From assembly GCA_965116445.1 (NCBI GenBank), contig OZ220688.1, forward strand, positions 310,001 through 374,000: a stretch of 64,000 nucleotides of DNA, in the 5' to 3' direction. The DNA comes from Multivorans sp965116445 (GTDB taxonomy: Bacteria; Acidobacteriota; Thermoanaerobaculia; Multivoradales; Multivoraceae). The notes beneath the pieces were generated by a model. It did no database searches and was not told the origin of the DNA. It saw nothing but the letters and a program-made list of their open reading frames with translations. Of the stretch, positions 1 through 8,203 are shown piece after piece (within the stretch, counting starts at the first letter, position 1; each line of letters starts with the position of its first letter). The position numbers and the translations under genes were made by a program.

Positions 1-426
1 ATCGTCGTGATGCCGGATTGCGCGAACGGCGATGGCGTTCTCCGGCAGGTTCAGCCCGTCGGCCTGCGGACTCCCGCGCGGCACCCACCAGAGGTAGAAC
101 TGCATGCCGCCAGCGCCGCCGAGCGGAGTGCGTCGCCATCCGCGATTCTCGTTTCCCCGGCATCCTTTGACGACCGAGGTCCTGCCGTGCGCGGCGAGAT
201 GCTGGAGGACGATGCCTAGGCGCCTGGAAAGATGGGGCCACTGCTGAAGGCGATCGGGGACATCCGGAACCAGCCAGAGCGGATGCCGGAAGCGTCGGCG
301 GGCCGGCCCGGGCTGCGCTTTCGCGCCCGCATTCGCCGATCCGTCGGTTGGGGGAAGGTGGAGCGCCTCCAGCAGGCTCTGCTGCGGCGACGGCGGCTCG
401 ACCGGATCGACGCTACTGGCCGCCAC
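1..426 (-). CDS. N-terminal part of an unrecognised protein, cut by the window edge
   Basis: An open minus-strand frame runs without a stop from a GTG at 426-424 to base 1 (142 codons). The first 45 or so residues are Ala/Pro-rich. After that the sequence looks truly coding, with motifs WLVPDVPDRLQQWPHLSRR, VVKGC, GWRRTPLGG and FYLWWVPRGSPQ and few Arg-rich shadow features. The GTG lies inside the last codons of the upstream gene (which ends at 413), a 14-base overlap consistent with translational coupling, though no strong ribosome-binding site is visible. An ATG at 105-103 is the only in-frame ATG and would discard most of the well-formed sequence. No signal peptide or membrane segment is seen. 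I do not recognise the family. Confidence 0.55.
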   Translation of the reverse strand, partial: MAASSVDPVEPPSPQQSLLEALHLPPTDGSANAGAKAQPGPARRRFRHPLWLVPDVPDRLQQWPHLSRRLGIVLQHLAAHGRTSVVKGCRGNENRGWRRTPLGGAGGMQFYLWWVPRGSPQADGLNLPENAIAVRAIRHHDD

Positions 427-1510
427 TGGCCGCGCTGCGCGTCTCGTCCTCGAGCAGCCGCGCTCCGCGGAGGATGTTGCCCATCGCGTAGTTCCCCTCG
501 TGGCACGCGTACTCGTAGACCTTCTCCGGAGTGCCGGGCCAAAGGTACTCGCCGCTCCACGACGTGGTCCAGATCGTGGGATCCTCGATCGTGAAGCCGT
601 ACAGGAGGTCCTTGCCCTTGCGGGTGAACCGCTCGGTGACCTTGAGGTTCCGTGAGGCGAGAAAGAGCGCCGGCTGGTCGATGAAGTTCGTCGTCTCGAC
701 GACGAGGGTGTCGCCTTCCCACCAGCCGATCGAGTCGCCGAGCCAGCGGCGCTCGCCCTCGGGGATGTGCTTGCCGCCGATGCGCACGACCCGCGCGTCG
801 TGAACCATCTCGGTCAGGATCATCAGGTGATTCTCGGTCTGCACGATTCGCTTGGCGTTGTTGTAGAGGACGGGCAGCATCGGCGGCCCGCCCGTCGAGC
901 CGAAGCCGATCAGGCAGCGCTCGGGGACGCCCAGGGACTCCGGCCCGTCGTACGGTCCCGGGCCTTCGACCTCCAGCCACCAGGCCGTGCCGTCGTTGCC
1001 CCGACGGCGGCCGCGGCGTTCCGACAGCCGCTGCATCGTCTCCGCCGTGAGTGCAGGCATCCGGCCGTTCGGCGGGTCGGTGATGATCGAGGTCCTGAAC
1101 TTGCCGTCGATGGAGAAGACGTCGCTGCCGCGATCGGTCCAGAAGTTGTTGTAGCCGCCGACGTTGCCCGCGCCGCTCGTCTCCCGGAACTCGTCGCCCA
1201 GGCCGATGGGCGGCGCGCCGCCTGGCGGGGGCGGTTCGTCGATCCGGCGGACGGCGGCCCGGGCCGCTACCCGCTGGCGCTCCCGTTCGGTGATTTCTGC
1301 CGCCTGCTCCGGAGTCAGGAACAGATTGTCGCCGAACTCCTGAGGCCGGTTGAGCGGCGTCAGGGTGGCGATGTCGTAGTTGCCGGTCAGGTCCGGACGC
1401 CCCGAGGCCGTGCGCGGAGTCGCGTCGTCCTCGGCGGCTGTCGCGACCGGCGTCGCGAGGAAGATGGCGGCGGCTGCCGCCGCGAGTGCTCCGAGAGTTC
1501 TGCGCTGCAT
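413..1510 (-). CDS. secreted protein with WEGDTLVVET motif, function unknown
   Basis: This is a 365-residue protein. The ATG at 1510-1508 is chosen because AGGAGAG lies six bases upstream; a frame-extended start at 1594 has no such site. Residues 1-26 form a Sec signal peptide (MQRR, then an Ala-rich core ending VATAAEDD). The mature part begins with GRPDLTGNYDIATLTPL and later has GWWEGDTLVVETTNF, a block seen in a family of secreted proteins common in Acidobacteriota genomes. No catalytic motif is evident. It lies downstream of the ABC/Yip1 genes on the same strand but has its own 207-base gap and carries the same conserved leader as the permease gene at 4172-5785, which suggests shared regulation. 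The stop is TAG at 415-413. Confidence 0.8.
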   Translation of the reverse strand: MQRRTLGALAAAAAAIFLATPVATAAEDDATPRTASGRPDLTGNYDIATLTPLNRPQEFGDNLFLTPEQAAEITERERQRVAARAAVRRIDEPPPPGGAPPIGLGDEFRETSGAGNVGGYNNFWTDRGSDVFSIDGKFRTSIITDPPNGRMPALTAETMQRLSERRGRRRGNDGTAWWLEVEGPGPYDGPESLGVPERCLIGFGSTGGPPMLPVLYNNAKRIVQTENHLMILTEMVHDARVVRIGGKHIPEGERRWLGDSIGWWEGDTLVVETTNFIDQPALFLASRNLKVTERFTRKGKDLLYGFTIEDPTIWTTSWSGEYLWPGTPEKVYEYACHEGNYAMGNILRGARLLEDETRSAASGGQ

Positions 1511-1539
1511 CGCTTCTCTCCTGGCCGTTGGGTCAAATG

Positions 1540-1690
1540 GCGCCGGGCCCTGTTGGTCGCCATGCACAGTGGGCACGTACGCCTGCCTATTCACCGAGCG
1601 TCGGGAGCGACCCGGCGCCTTGTGCCGGCTGTTCTATTCGGCAGGGGACCCGGCTCGCAGGCCCACTCCGCAGTTGACGACCAACAGCGG
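1540..1690 (-). promoter_or_regulatory. conserved 5' leader, copy A (candidate structured RNA or regulatory region)
   Basis: The gap upstream of the gene starting at 1510 resembles the gap upstream of the permease gene starting at 5785. The best block (1639-1687) matches 5945-5993 at 43 of 49 bases. A second block, GGGAGCGACCC at 1603-1613, matches 5909-5919 exactly, and both blocks are spaced 36 bases apart in each copy. A TGCACA lies 40 and 41 bases further down. On the minus-strand RNA the segment next to the GGGUCGCUCCC block can fold into a hairpin in both copies with different base pairs, which hints at conserved structure. No Rfam class is recognised. Confidence 0.5.
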
Positions 1691-1717
1691 GAAGTTACCT
1701 TGTCGCGGCAATGTGCG

Positions 1718-2491
1718 TCAACGAGGCGCGGAGAAGGAGGTCGCCACGATAGCGGCGACACCCGCCGCGCCCGCGGTCAGTAGCTTTCCCAGGGCCCAGT
1801 GGAGAGCGGCGACGGCGAACCCCATGGTCCTGGAGAGTCGAAACACGGTGGCGGTGCCCAGACCGAGCAGGAGCAGAGTCCAGACGAAGAAGGAGGACAT
1901 CGCCATCAGGTCGAGGACCGCGCCGGGCAGCAGGCTCGCCGCGAGTTCGATGTCGTCGAGACCGAAGCCCGGTTCCAGGCCGGTCTGGCCGGTGACCAGC
2001 CCGGTGAGGTCGTTCACCCGGGTCATTCGCAGGAGCGAAAGAACCGCCATGCCCAATGCGGTGATCACGTTCACGTGCACCACCAGGGAGAAGCAGTGGC
2101 GGAATCGTGTCCGACCTCGCAGCGCCGCTGCCAGCAGCCGGACTACGACAGCCTCCAGGAACTGCCAGATGGGAACGATCGCCGCCACGAGCGGGATGAT
2201 CCAGTACGGGATCGCCGGGGAGTCGCCGGTGTCGCTCATCAGGTTGGCGAACTGCCGGCCCCACAGCAGGGTGCTCAGGGTGACCAGGAGGATGATCACC
2301 GTCAGGCCCAAGCCCCAGGGATGGCGATCGCGGATGATCTCGAAGCTGGTTCTCGGTGAAGCGACGATCCCGACGAGAGCCCTCAGGGCCGGAAAGCGGT
2401 CGGTCGTTGCGCTTCCGCCGGGTGCTTGCGCCTTCCAGGACTCCGTTTCGCTCAGGTCCTCCGCTCCGCTGCGCTTCTGATCTTCGGCCAT
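1718..2491 (-). CDS. Yip1-type polytopic membrane protein
   Basis: This 257-residue inner-membrane protein starts at the ATG 2491-2489, which has GGGAGG five bases upstream; an earlier in-frame ATG at 2551 lacks one. About 55 hydrophilic residues precede a stretch VGIVASPRTSFEIIRDR and then four or five hydrophobic helices (roughly 70-95, 115-145, 155-175, 205-225, 230-255). The 'GIVASPR.SF.II' entry block is shared with the next gene, so the two are paralogs. Yip1-domain proteins in bacteria are often found next to ABC transporters, but their role is not established. It is the last gene of the run starting with the permease genes, 93 bases after its paralog. Confidence 0.75.
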   Translation of the reverse strand: MAEDQKRSGAEDLSETESWKAQAPGGSATTDRFPALRALVGIVASPRTSFEIIRDRHPWGLGLTVIILLVTLSTLLWGRQFANLMSDTGDSPAIPYWIIPLVAAIVPIWQFLEAVVVRLLAAALRGRTRFRHCFSLVVHVNVITALGMAVLSLLRMTRVNDLTGLVTGQTGLEPGFGLDDIELAASLLPGAVLDLMAMSSFFVWTLLLLGLGTATVFRLSRTMGFAVAALHWALGKLLTAGAAGVAAIVATSFSAPR

Positions 2492-2584
2492 CGTGCCTCC
2501 CGGCGGCGGCTTCCCGGGACGGAAGGGACCGCTGGGCGGATGTTCGCACAACCGGCCTCCGAGGGGGGCGGCGGAGCAGCCCGT

Positions 2585-3355
2585 TCAGGTGGGCAGGAGC
2601 CCTCCCGCTACCCCGGCGAGCCCGGCTGAGAGGGCCGTCGAAGCCGCCCAGTAGAGGCCCGCGAGCATGAGACCCTTCCGTCGCGGGAGTTGGTACACCG
2701 CGGCTGCGCCCAGGCCGAGCAGCACCAGCAGCCAGATCGTGAAGGGGTTGACGCTCGCGTAGACCGCGTTGAGTGCCGCGTTGTCGCCGGCGAGGACGTC
2801 GAGGCCCATTGGCGTCTGAAGGTCGTGCTGCGAGCGGATGGCGTCCAGGCCCCGGAGGTGGAGGAAGAGCAGGTTGGCCCAGTTCTTGAGATGGGCGATC
2901 ACGCCCAGGTGAAGCATCAGGGAGAGAGACGGGGCGAAACGTGCCTGGCCCTTGAACGCCACCGCCAGGAGGTAGACGAAGACGGCCTGCACCAGGATCC
3001 CGATCACCACGAGGGCGGGACCAGTGACCATCGACAACCAGCGGGTCGCCGCGGCCGTTTGCTCGAACTGGTTCATCATCGCCTCGACCTGTTCCTGGGG
3101 CATCTGCTGGGTCAACTGCGTGCGGAGCGCCTGGAGACCGAACGGCGCCAGGAGGCTGGTCAGGGCCATGGTGCCGGCCGCGAGGAAGACGGCAGCTCCG
3201 AGCCAGGGGCTGCGCCGCCGGATGATGTCGAAGCTTCCGCGTGGAGAGGCGACGATCCCGATCAGGGCGCTGAGCCAGGCGGTCCGGTCGCTCGGTTGGT
3301 TTCCGTTCGACTCGGCTTGCTGGTGGGAGTGGGCGTCCTGGAAAGGCTCGGTCAT
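2585..3355 (-). CDS. Yip1-type polytopic membrane protein (paralog)
   Basis: This 256-residue protein has a short polar N-terminus (Gln/Asn/His-rich), then LIGIVASPRGSFDIIRR, then about five transmembrane helices. Between the first two helices is an amphipathic loop rich in Gln and Glu (about 75-105). Its ATG (3355-3353) overlaps the stop of the upstream ABC ATPase gene by four bases (ATGA), so the two are almost certainly translated together. That overlap ties the Yip1 proteins to the ABC system. The function is unknown; it could be an accessory membrane subunit or an immunity-like factor, but this is inference. Confidence 0.8.
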   Translation of the reverse strand: MTEPFQDAHSHQQAESNGNQPSDRTAWLSALIGIVASPRGSFDIIRRRSPWLGAAVFLAAGTMALTSLLAPFGLQALRTQLTQQMPQEQVEAMMNQFEQTAAATRWLSMVTGPALVVIGILVQAVFVYLLAVAFKGQARFAPSLSLMLHLGVIAHLKNWANLLFLHLRGLDAIRSQHDLQTPMGLDVLAGDNAALNAVYASVNPFTIWLLVLLGLGAAAVYQLPRRKGLMLAGLYWAASTALSAGLAGVAGGLLPT

Positions 3356-4140
3356 GTCTTGCTCCTGTTACCGATCCACGAGAGGCGGGAGAACCTCTCG
3401 CGTCGTGAGATGCTGAGGATGAGGTTCTCGAGCCGGCCGGCGCCGTCTTCTCCCTCGGAGTCGGGCAGTTCGCGGAACTCCTCGCGCGAACAGGACAGGA
3501 GCACCTTGCCGTCCCGGATGACGGCGATGTGGCTCGACACGCGTTCGACGTAGTCGAGCATGTGGGACGTCAGGAACACGGCCACGCCGTCCTGCTCGGC
3601 CATCTGTTGCAGGATGGACATCACGGTGCGCGCGCTCAGGGCGTCCATGCCCTCGAACGGCTCGTCGAGAAACAGAATTCGCGGCGCGTGCAGGGTCGCT
3701 GCCGCCAACCGGATCTTCTTTCTCATGCCGTGGGAGTAGGTCGTGATCGGTCGCTTGGCGGCCTCTTCGAGGTCGAAGACCGCGAGCGCCTCGTCGGTTC
3801 GCTGGCCGGCGTCTTCGCGGCCCAGGCCATAGATGCGGGCGTACGACAGCAGCAGCTCCTCCCCGGTCAGGCTCTCGAACATCTCGCTGTGATCGGGCAC
3901 GATGCCGAGCTGTCGCTTGAGCTCCGTGTCGTTCATGTCGACTGGCTTGCCCAGCAGGCGGACCGTGCCGCTCGTGGGCTTGAGCACCCCGGTCAGCATG
4001 GACCAGGTCGTCGTCTTGCCGGCCCCGTTGGGACCAACGAACCCCAGGATCTGGCCCTTCTGGACGTCGAGATCCACACCGTCTACAACGACGTTGCCGT
4101 TGTAGGCGCGGGTCAGGTTTTCTGCCTTGATTGCTTCCAT
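3352..4140 (-). CDS. ABC-2 type transporter ATP-binding protein
   Basis: This 262-residue ATPase energises an ABC exporter. Walker A is GPNGAGKT (36-43), the signature is the ABC-2-like YSHGM (135-139), Walker B is ILFLDEP (155-161) and the switch histidine is in TSHM (H193). The Q-loop glutamine is replaced around VPDH (81-84), as in some drug and lipid exporter ATPases. The start chosen is the ATG at 4140, 31 bases after the permease gene stop, with AAGGAA upstream. A longer frame from 4218 would overlap the permease. No membrane domain is fused, so its partners are probably the two permeases just upstream, at 4172-5785 and 6024-7706. The substrate cannot be read from the sequence; the peptide genes nearby are the obvious candidates. 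Confidence 0.9.
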   Translation of the reverse strand: MEAIKAENLTRAYNGNVVVDGVDLDVQKGQILGFVGPNGAGKTTTWSMLTGVLKPTSGTVRLLGKPVDMNDTELKRQLGIVPDHSEMFESLTGEELLLSYARIYGLGREDAGQRTDEALAVFDLEEAAKRPITTYSHGMRKKIRLAAATLHAPRILFLDEPFEGMDALSARTVMSILQQMAEQDGVAVFLTSHMLDYVERVSSHIAVIRDGKVLLSCSREEFRELPDSEGEDGAGRLENLILSISRRERFSRLSWIGNRSKT

Positions 4141-4171
4141 CAGTTTGCGGGTTCCTTGTGGTTGCGGGTGG

Positions 4172-5785
4172 TCAGGAGGGGCTCGATCTTCTTGGAGGGG
4201 CTTCATCGGGGTCCTCAAGCAGGAGCTCGCGTCCGCGGGTCCCGAGCACGCGCGCTTGCCACCGGCGAGAGGCGTATGCGGCCACGGCCGCGAGGAGGAG
4301 TACCGCGGCCGCGATGAACCCCGCCGTCGGTGCGGTCACGCGCTGGCGCTCCAGGAGTACGTAGAGAACAAGGTAGAGGAAGCCGGGTCCGAACATGAGG
4401 TGTATGGCCACCAGGGAGGCCACGAGCTTCGCGGAGTCGAGGTTGTGGATGAACCCCGCGTTGCGTTGGGGCCAGTAGAGCTGGATCAGGCCGTATGTGG
4501 CATCGGCCAGGAGGATTCCTGCGAGCATCAGGCAGACCGCGACGACCAGGAACGGCCAACCGAACCTGTCAAGCGGCGTCAGTCCCAGGATCAGCCCGAG
4601 GACGAAGAGGATCACCACGTTCGCCGCTTGGCCGGGTGCACTGAAGATTCGCCAGACCTTGAGAGGCAGTATGAGAGACTCCCGCCATACATGGCACGTC
4701 GGGGGCTGCTTTCCCACCCGCAACTCGTTGAGAGCGAGACCGAGGATCGCTGCCATCCCTACTGCCAGACCGGCCTCGGTCGGCACCCAGACCAGGGCAG
4801 AGCCGACCGTCAGTGCCAGAACCAGGCGTGCCGGCTTCAGACGCAGCAGGCCCTCCGTCTCGAGTAATCGGAGGACGCCGGAGGGCGCGAGGCGTTTCGA
4901 CCGGCGGAGTATCCGCGCCAGAGGCAGCGCTCCGGAGGCGGCGCGGCGGTCGGCGCCGGGGCGATCCAGGTAGCTGCGAAGAAGAAGCCGGTTCTCAAGC
5001 GCCGTCAGCAGACCGAGGATGGCGAGCAGACTCCCGAGCTTTGCCAGATTCCGAGCGGACGAGCCCGGGTCGTGAACGATGCCGGCGACAAGCCCCGGGG
5101 GCGTGTAGTTGAGACCGCCGAGGATCACGGAGTCCTCGATGGCGCTTGCGATCCCCGCGGAGTTGAGTTCTCCCCCGAAGGCCAGTGCACCGGCGAGGAT
5201 GGCGCCCTGGCCGGCAGCCGCGATGGCCACCATGGCCAGGGTGCCGAGCGCACCTTCGACCCAGCGGTTGGCGAGAAGCGACAGGATCGCCGCTGTACGG
5301 CCGAAGATCCAGACCAGGCTGAAGATGCCCAGCAGGGTGACCGGTACGCCGGCTATTCCTCCCGACCTCGTGACGGTGAGGTAGACGCCGGCGGGACCGA
5401 GAACGGGAAGCCAGTAGCCGATCGTGCTCAGGGCGAAGCGGAGGCCGTACAGGTCCCGAAAGCCCACGGGCAACCGCAGCAGGTCCTCCAGGTCGAGCAG
5501 CCATGTGACCGGCGCCCGGACCGCCACCTGGGCGAGCAGGGCGAGCGCCGTTACGGAACAGGCGATCAGGCTCAGGAGATTCCTCCGCAGGCCGTCGCTC
5601 TCGATCGCGAAGATCAGCGGCAGGATCCCCAGAGTCCCGGCAGTCGCGAACACCAGGAACAGGACGGCGAAGAGAACCGCCATTGCCACCGGCTGGTTCG
5701 CACGCCGCACGGCGTCCGGCAATGCCAGCCGCGCGAGCGTGAGCAGCAGGTCCGCCCGGCTTCCGGGCTTCGTCAACGTCGCCAT
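4172..5785 (-). CDS. large ABC-2-like membrane permease subunit
   Basis: This 537-residue polytopic protein has about 12 hydrophobic segments, starting with a helix near residues 32-55 and ending at 485-510, and a charged C-terminal tail ending PPRRSSPS. It is paralogous to the protein at 6024-7706: both have a 'P(V/I)(T/S)WLLD(L/I)' motif near residue 92, a 'TP(P/A)GL(V/L)AG' motif in the middle and a 'FADA.YG / LADATYG' motif near 420. Such two-half permeases without a recognisable ATPase are typical of ABC-2 systems that use a separate ATPase, and the ATPase gene follows at 31 bases. Its 238-base upstream gap carries the conserved leader copy B, so it may have its own promoter. Confidence 0.8.
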   Translation of the reverse strand: MATLTKPGSRADLLLTLARLALPDAVRRANQPVAMAVLFAVLFLVFATAGTLGILPLIFAIESDGLRRNLLSLIACSVTALALLAQVAVRAPVTWLLDLEDLLRLPVGFRDLYGLRFALSTIGYWLPVLGPAGVYLTVTRSGGIAGVPVTLLGIFSLVWIFGRTAAILSLLANRWVEGALGTLAMVAIAAAGQGAILAGALAFGGELNSAGIASAIEDSVILGGLNYTPPGLVAGIVHDPGSSARNLAKLGSLLAILGLLTALENRLLLRSYLDRPGADRRAASGALPLARILRRSKRLAPSGVLRLLETEGLLRLKPARLVLALTVGSALVWVPTEAGLAVGMAAILGLALNELRVGKQPPTCHVWRESLILPLKVWRIFSAPGQAANVVILFVLGLILGLTPLDRFGWPFLVVAVCLMLAGILLADATYGLIQLYWPQRNAGFIHNLDSAKLVASLVAIHLMFGPGFLYLVLYVLLERQRVTAPTAGFIAAAVLLLAAVAAYASRRWQARVLGTRGRELLLEDPDEAPPRRSSPS

Positions 5786-5844
5786 CGAGTCCTGAAGGTG
5801 GCTCTAGCCGGCTCTCGGGAAGGGTGCGCCGGCACCTGGACTGG

Positions 5845-5996
5845 TGGCGGGCCGAACTGGCCGCTCTGCACAGGGAAAACAAGACCCCCCACCGACTAAC
5901 CTTGGGTAGGGAGCGACCCTGGACCCAGGGGCGACGGCTAGGTCCGGCAGGGGGTCCGGCTCGCAGGCCCACTGCGCCTCTGACGACCAACAGACG
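5845..5996 (-). promoter_or_regulatory. conserved 5' leader, copy B
   Basis: This is the second copy of the leader described at 1540-1690, in the gap between the two permease genes. Matching blocks are 5945-5993 (43 of 49 bases) and GGGAGCGACCC at 5909-5919 (exact). On the minus-strand RNA, CCCUGG and CCAGGG next to the exact block form a 6-bp hairpin; copy A has a different but also pairing sequence there. The leader sits upstream of the GTG/ATG region of the permease gene whose start is at 5785. Confidence 0.5.
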
Positions 5997-6023
5997 GACG
6001 CTACCGCGCCGATGTGGCGCCCG

Positions 6024-7706
6024 TCAAACATGCTTGTCCGAGGGTTCGCGCCCATCCGGGTGGCGCCCATCGCCGTCGTTGTTTCCTGTGGCTGAAAGAG
6101 CCGACTCGGCGGAGCGTCCCAGGAGTGCGTCAAGTCCCTTGGAACCGATCAGGCGCTGTCGAGATGCCCGAAAAGCCACCCCTGCCGAGCCGGCGAGGAC
6201 GACGTAGATCGCAAGGAGGGTGCTGAGCGCCATGAGCCCCGGAGTTCCCTCATTGACCGTGAAGAGAAGGACGACGGGGACGAAGGGGAGAAAGACGCTG
6301 AGGCCAAGCACGTTCTGGGCCAGTACCTTCCCCGGGCGATGATCCCTTCCATCGATTCCGGCGGGTGTTTGCCAGCGTGCGTCGAGCCACCCGTAGGCCG
6401 CGTCGGCAAAGAAGAGCCCGGCGGCAGAGTGGAGAACGATGTAGCCCACGTGGAGCCAACCGAACCAGCCGAAACGAACGAAGGATGCCGCGAGGGCTGC
6501 GCAAGCGAAACCGATCGCGACGAGGCTCGGCGCCCGGCCCACGGCACGTAGAGCATCGATGAGAGTAACGGGGAGGGCGAAAGACTCGGACCAGAGGCGA
6601 CAGGTGGGCAAGAGCCGCTCACCACGGTGGGACGTCAGCAACGTGCATGCAAGCGTCAGAGAACCGATGACGGCGAGCACGGGACTTCCGATGACGAGTG
6701 TGAGAAAGAAGAAGAGAGCGAGGGCTATGATCATGGACCAGCGGAGTCCACGGTCCCTGGCGCCGCTTTCGATCTCGATCAACGTGAGGACGCCGCCCGG
6801 CGACACGGCGGGCAGCCTGCGCAGCAGTGCCTGCAACGGCAGAGTGGGATGCTTGACGCTCTGGCTACCCGAGGCGGGGCGAAGTCCCGATCTGCGCAGC
6901 AACTCCCGGTCGCAGATACCGATGAGAATGGCGTACGTACAGAGACCCAGGAGCCGAGTCCCGTTCTCCCACCTGCCGTCGGGGTCGTTCAGCATACCGG
7001 CCAACAATCCGGCCGGCGTCCATGCGGCAGCCCGGACCAGGGGCGAGTCCCGCGCCCACCCCAGGAGGTCGTCACCACTGAGTTCGCCCGTTCTTAGCAG
7101 TACCCCCCAGTAGAGTCCGAAGTACATTGCGCAGATGACGGCGAGTACGAACAGGGAGCCAACGAGCCCCTCGACTAGCCGGTCCCGTTGCCACGACACG
7201 ATGGACACGATCTGGCCCTGAATAGCCACTGTCAGGCATATGGCCGCGGTCAACGCGACAAAGCCGCCCACGCTGGTTGACCGGATGACGGCAAAGTACG
7301 GCGCGGCCAGGCCAAGAGCCACCAGCCACGCACCGGCCAAATAGCCGACGAGGCGTAGGCGATAGAGAGTGTTGAACCCGAACGGAAGCTGAATGAGCGG
7401 CCGGATATCGAGTAGCCAACTGATAGGCCGTTGGCTGAAGACCTGCACAAAGAGCCAGATCGCGCCCACCAGGGAAAGCGCGACGGTGAGCAATCCGCTG
7501 CGCAGCGCGGGGTCTTCAATGCGGAAGATCAAGTGTGGCAGCAAGACGGAGAGGAAGAGCGCGACGGCGGTGCTCGGCAGAGCCATCAAGATCAGGAGAA
7601 CCGTCGACCGGTTCATCCGCAGCGCCCTGGTGTGGACGGTCCAATAGGTCCCGGCCAGAGCCTGGATGCTACGGATCGAGGTCATTGTCGTTCCTGGTGT
7701 CGCCAT
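6024..7706 (-). CDS. large ABC-2-like membrane permease subunit (paralog)
   Basis: This 560-residue polytopic protein starts at the ATG 7706-7704, preceded by GGGAGGG at a good distance; a frame-extended start at 7808 lacks a site. About 12 membrane segments are visible, and the C-terminus is a soluble tail rich in Asp, Gly and Arg. It shares PISWLLDIR, TPAGLLAG and FFADAAYG motifs with the permease at 4172-5785. It follows the peptide precursor gene at 7822-8121 by 115 bases, so it is the first transport gene after the three peptides. A heterodimer of the two permeases with the ATPase at 3352-4140 is the simplest model. Confidence 0.8.
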   Translation of the reverse strand: MATPGTTMTSIRSIQALAGTYWTVHTRALRMNRSTVLLILMALPSTAVALFLSVLLPHLIFRIEDPALRSGLLTVALSLVGAIWLFVQVFSQRPISWLLDIRPLIQLPFGFNTLYRLRLVGYLAGAWLVALGLAAPYFAVIRSTSVGGFVALTAAICLTVAIQGQIVSIVSWQRDRLVEGLVGSLFVLAVICAMYFGLYWGVLLRTGELSGDDLLGWARDSPLVRAAAWTPAGLLAGMLNDPDGRWENGTRLLGLCTYAILIGICDRELLRRSGLRPASGSQSVKHPTLPLQALLRRLPAVSPGGVLTLIEIESGARDRGLRWSMIIALALFFFLTLVIGSPVLAVIGSLTLACTLLTSHRGERLLPTCRLWSESFALPVTLIDALRAVGRAPSLVAIGFACAALAASFVRFGWFGWLHVGYIVLHSAAGLFFADAAYGWLDARWQTPAGIDGRDHRPGKVLAQNVLGLSVFLPFVPVVLLFTVNEGTPGLMALSTLLAIYVVLAGSAGVAFRASRQRLIGSKGLDALLGRSAESALSATGNNDGDGRHPDGREPSDKHV

Positions 7707-7821
7707 CGCGCCCTCCCTGGTTTGTGCGGCTGTTCGGGTCGGGTGCAGACTACGCGGTTGGAGGAGATGGTCGCTCGGACCGTCGCCGAGAGTTCGCGGA
7801 GTTAGCACCCGTCCCGTTCGC

Positions 7822-8121
7822 TCAGATGAGGCAGAACGCTGCGGCGTTCAGCGCGAATGGTGCGGCTATCGCGACAGCCGCACCGCCGGTCGCGATAGCG
7901 CCGGCGAGCAGGCCTGCTCCAAAGGAGGCGAAGACAATCGCGCACCTCCACTTCCAGGCGAGTGCCCCGTGGATGCCCGCAGCGGCTTGGTCAGAGATAC
8001 TTAGTACCGTGTCCGCCGATCGCGCGGGCGACTCCGAGTCGAACGCTGCTCCGGAGGGCGAGACTGCTGGCGTTGTCAGAGCAAGGGCGGCGACAAGGCC
8101 GAGGGTAGTCAGTGCCTTCAT
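7822..8121 (-). CDS. candidate bacteriocin-like precursor peptide 1 (signal peptide, HG cleavage site)
   Basis: This 99-residue peptide starts at the ATG 8121-8119 with AAAGGAA upstream. Residues 1-24 look like a Sec signal peptide. A short leader follows, with VLSISDQAAAGIHG (39-52), which resembles a double-glycine leader with G-1 but His at -2. The predicted core (53-99) is very hydrophobic and Ala/Gly-rich, with WKWRC at its start, Cys at 60 and 97, and a C-terminus FCLI. The neighbouring peptide (8204-8533) has the same plan and ends ACLLI. A C39 peptidase and a thioredoxin-like protein are encoded upstream in the same operon. Bacteriocin-like activity is inference; a structural or signalling peptide is the alternative. 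Confidence 0.7.
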   Translation of the reverse strand: MKALTTLGLVAALALTTPAVSPSGAAFDSESPARSADTVLSISDQAAAGIHGALAWKWRCAIVFASFGAGLLAGAIATGGAAVAIAAPFALNAAAFCLI

Positions 8122-8203
8122 GCGTGATTCCTTTCTTGAGTTTGTGGAAGACTGAGACTGACAAGAGTTGAGGCGACCAGTTGTCTGCTGTCTGAGGCGC
8201 CCC

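Noticed and set aside
216..980. Long Arg-rich minus frame overlapping the secreted protein gene
   Set aside because: It is a shadow of the secreted protein gene in another frame; it lacks a ribosome-binding site and has no protein-like segments.
767..1783. 338-codon plus-strand frame across the secreted protein gene
   Set aside because: Antisense shadow with Arg/Ala/Pro-rich composition; the minus frame has signal peptide, ribosome-binding site and known motifs.
7707..7821. Possible extra leader peptide between peptide 1 and the permease
   Set aside because: No frame with a ribosome-binding site or signal peptide fits in the 115-base gap.
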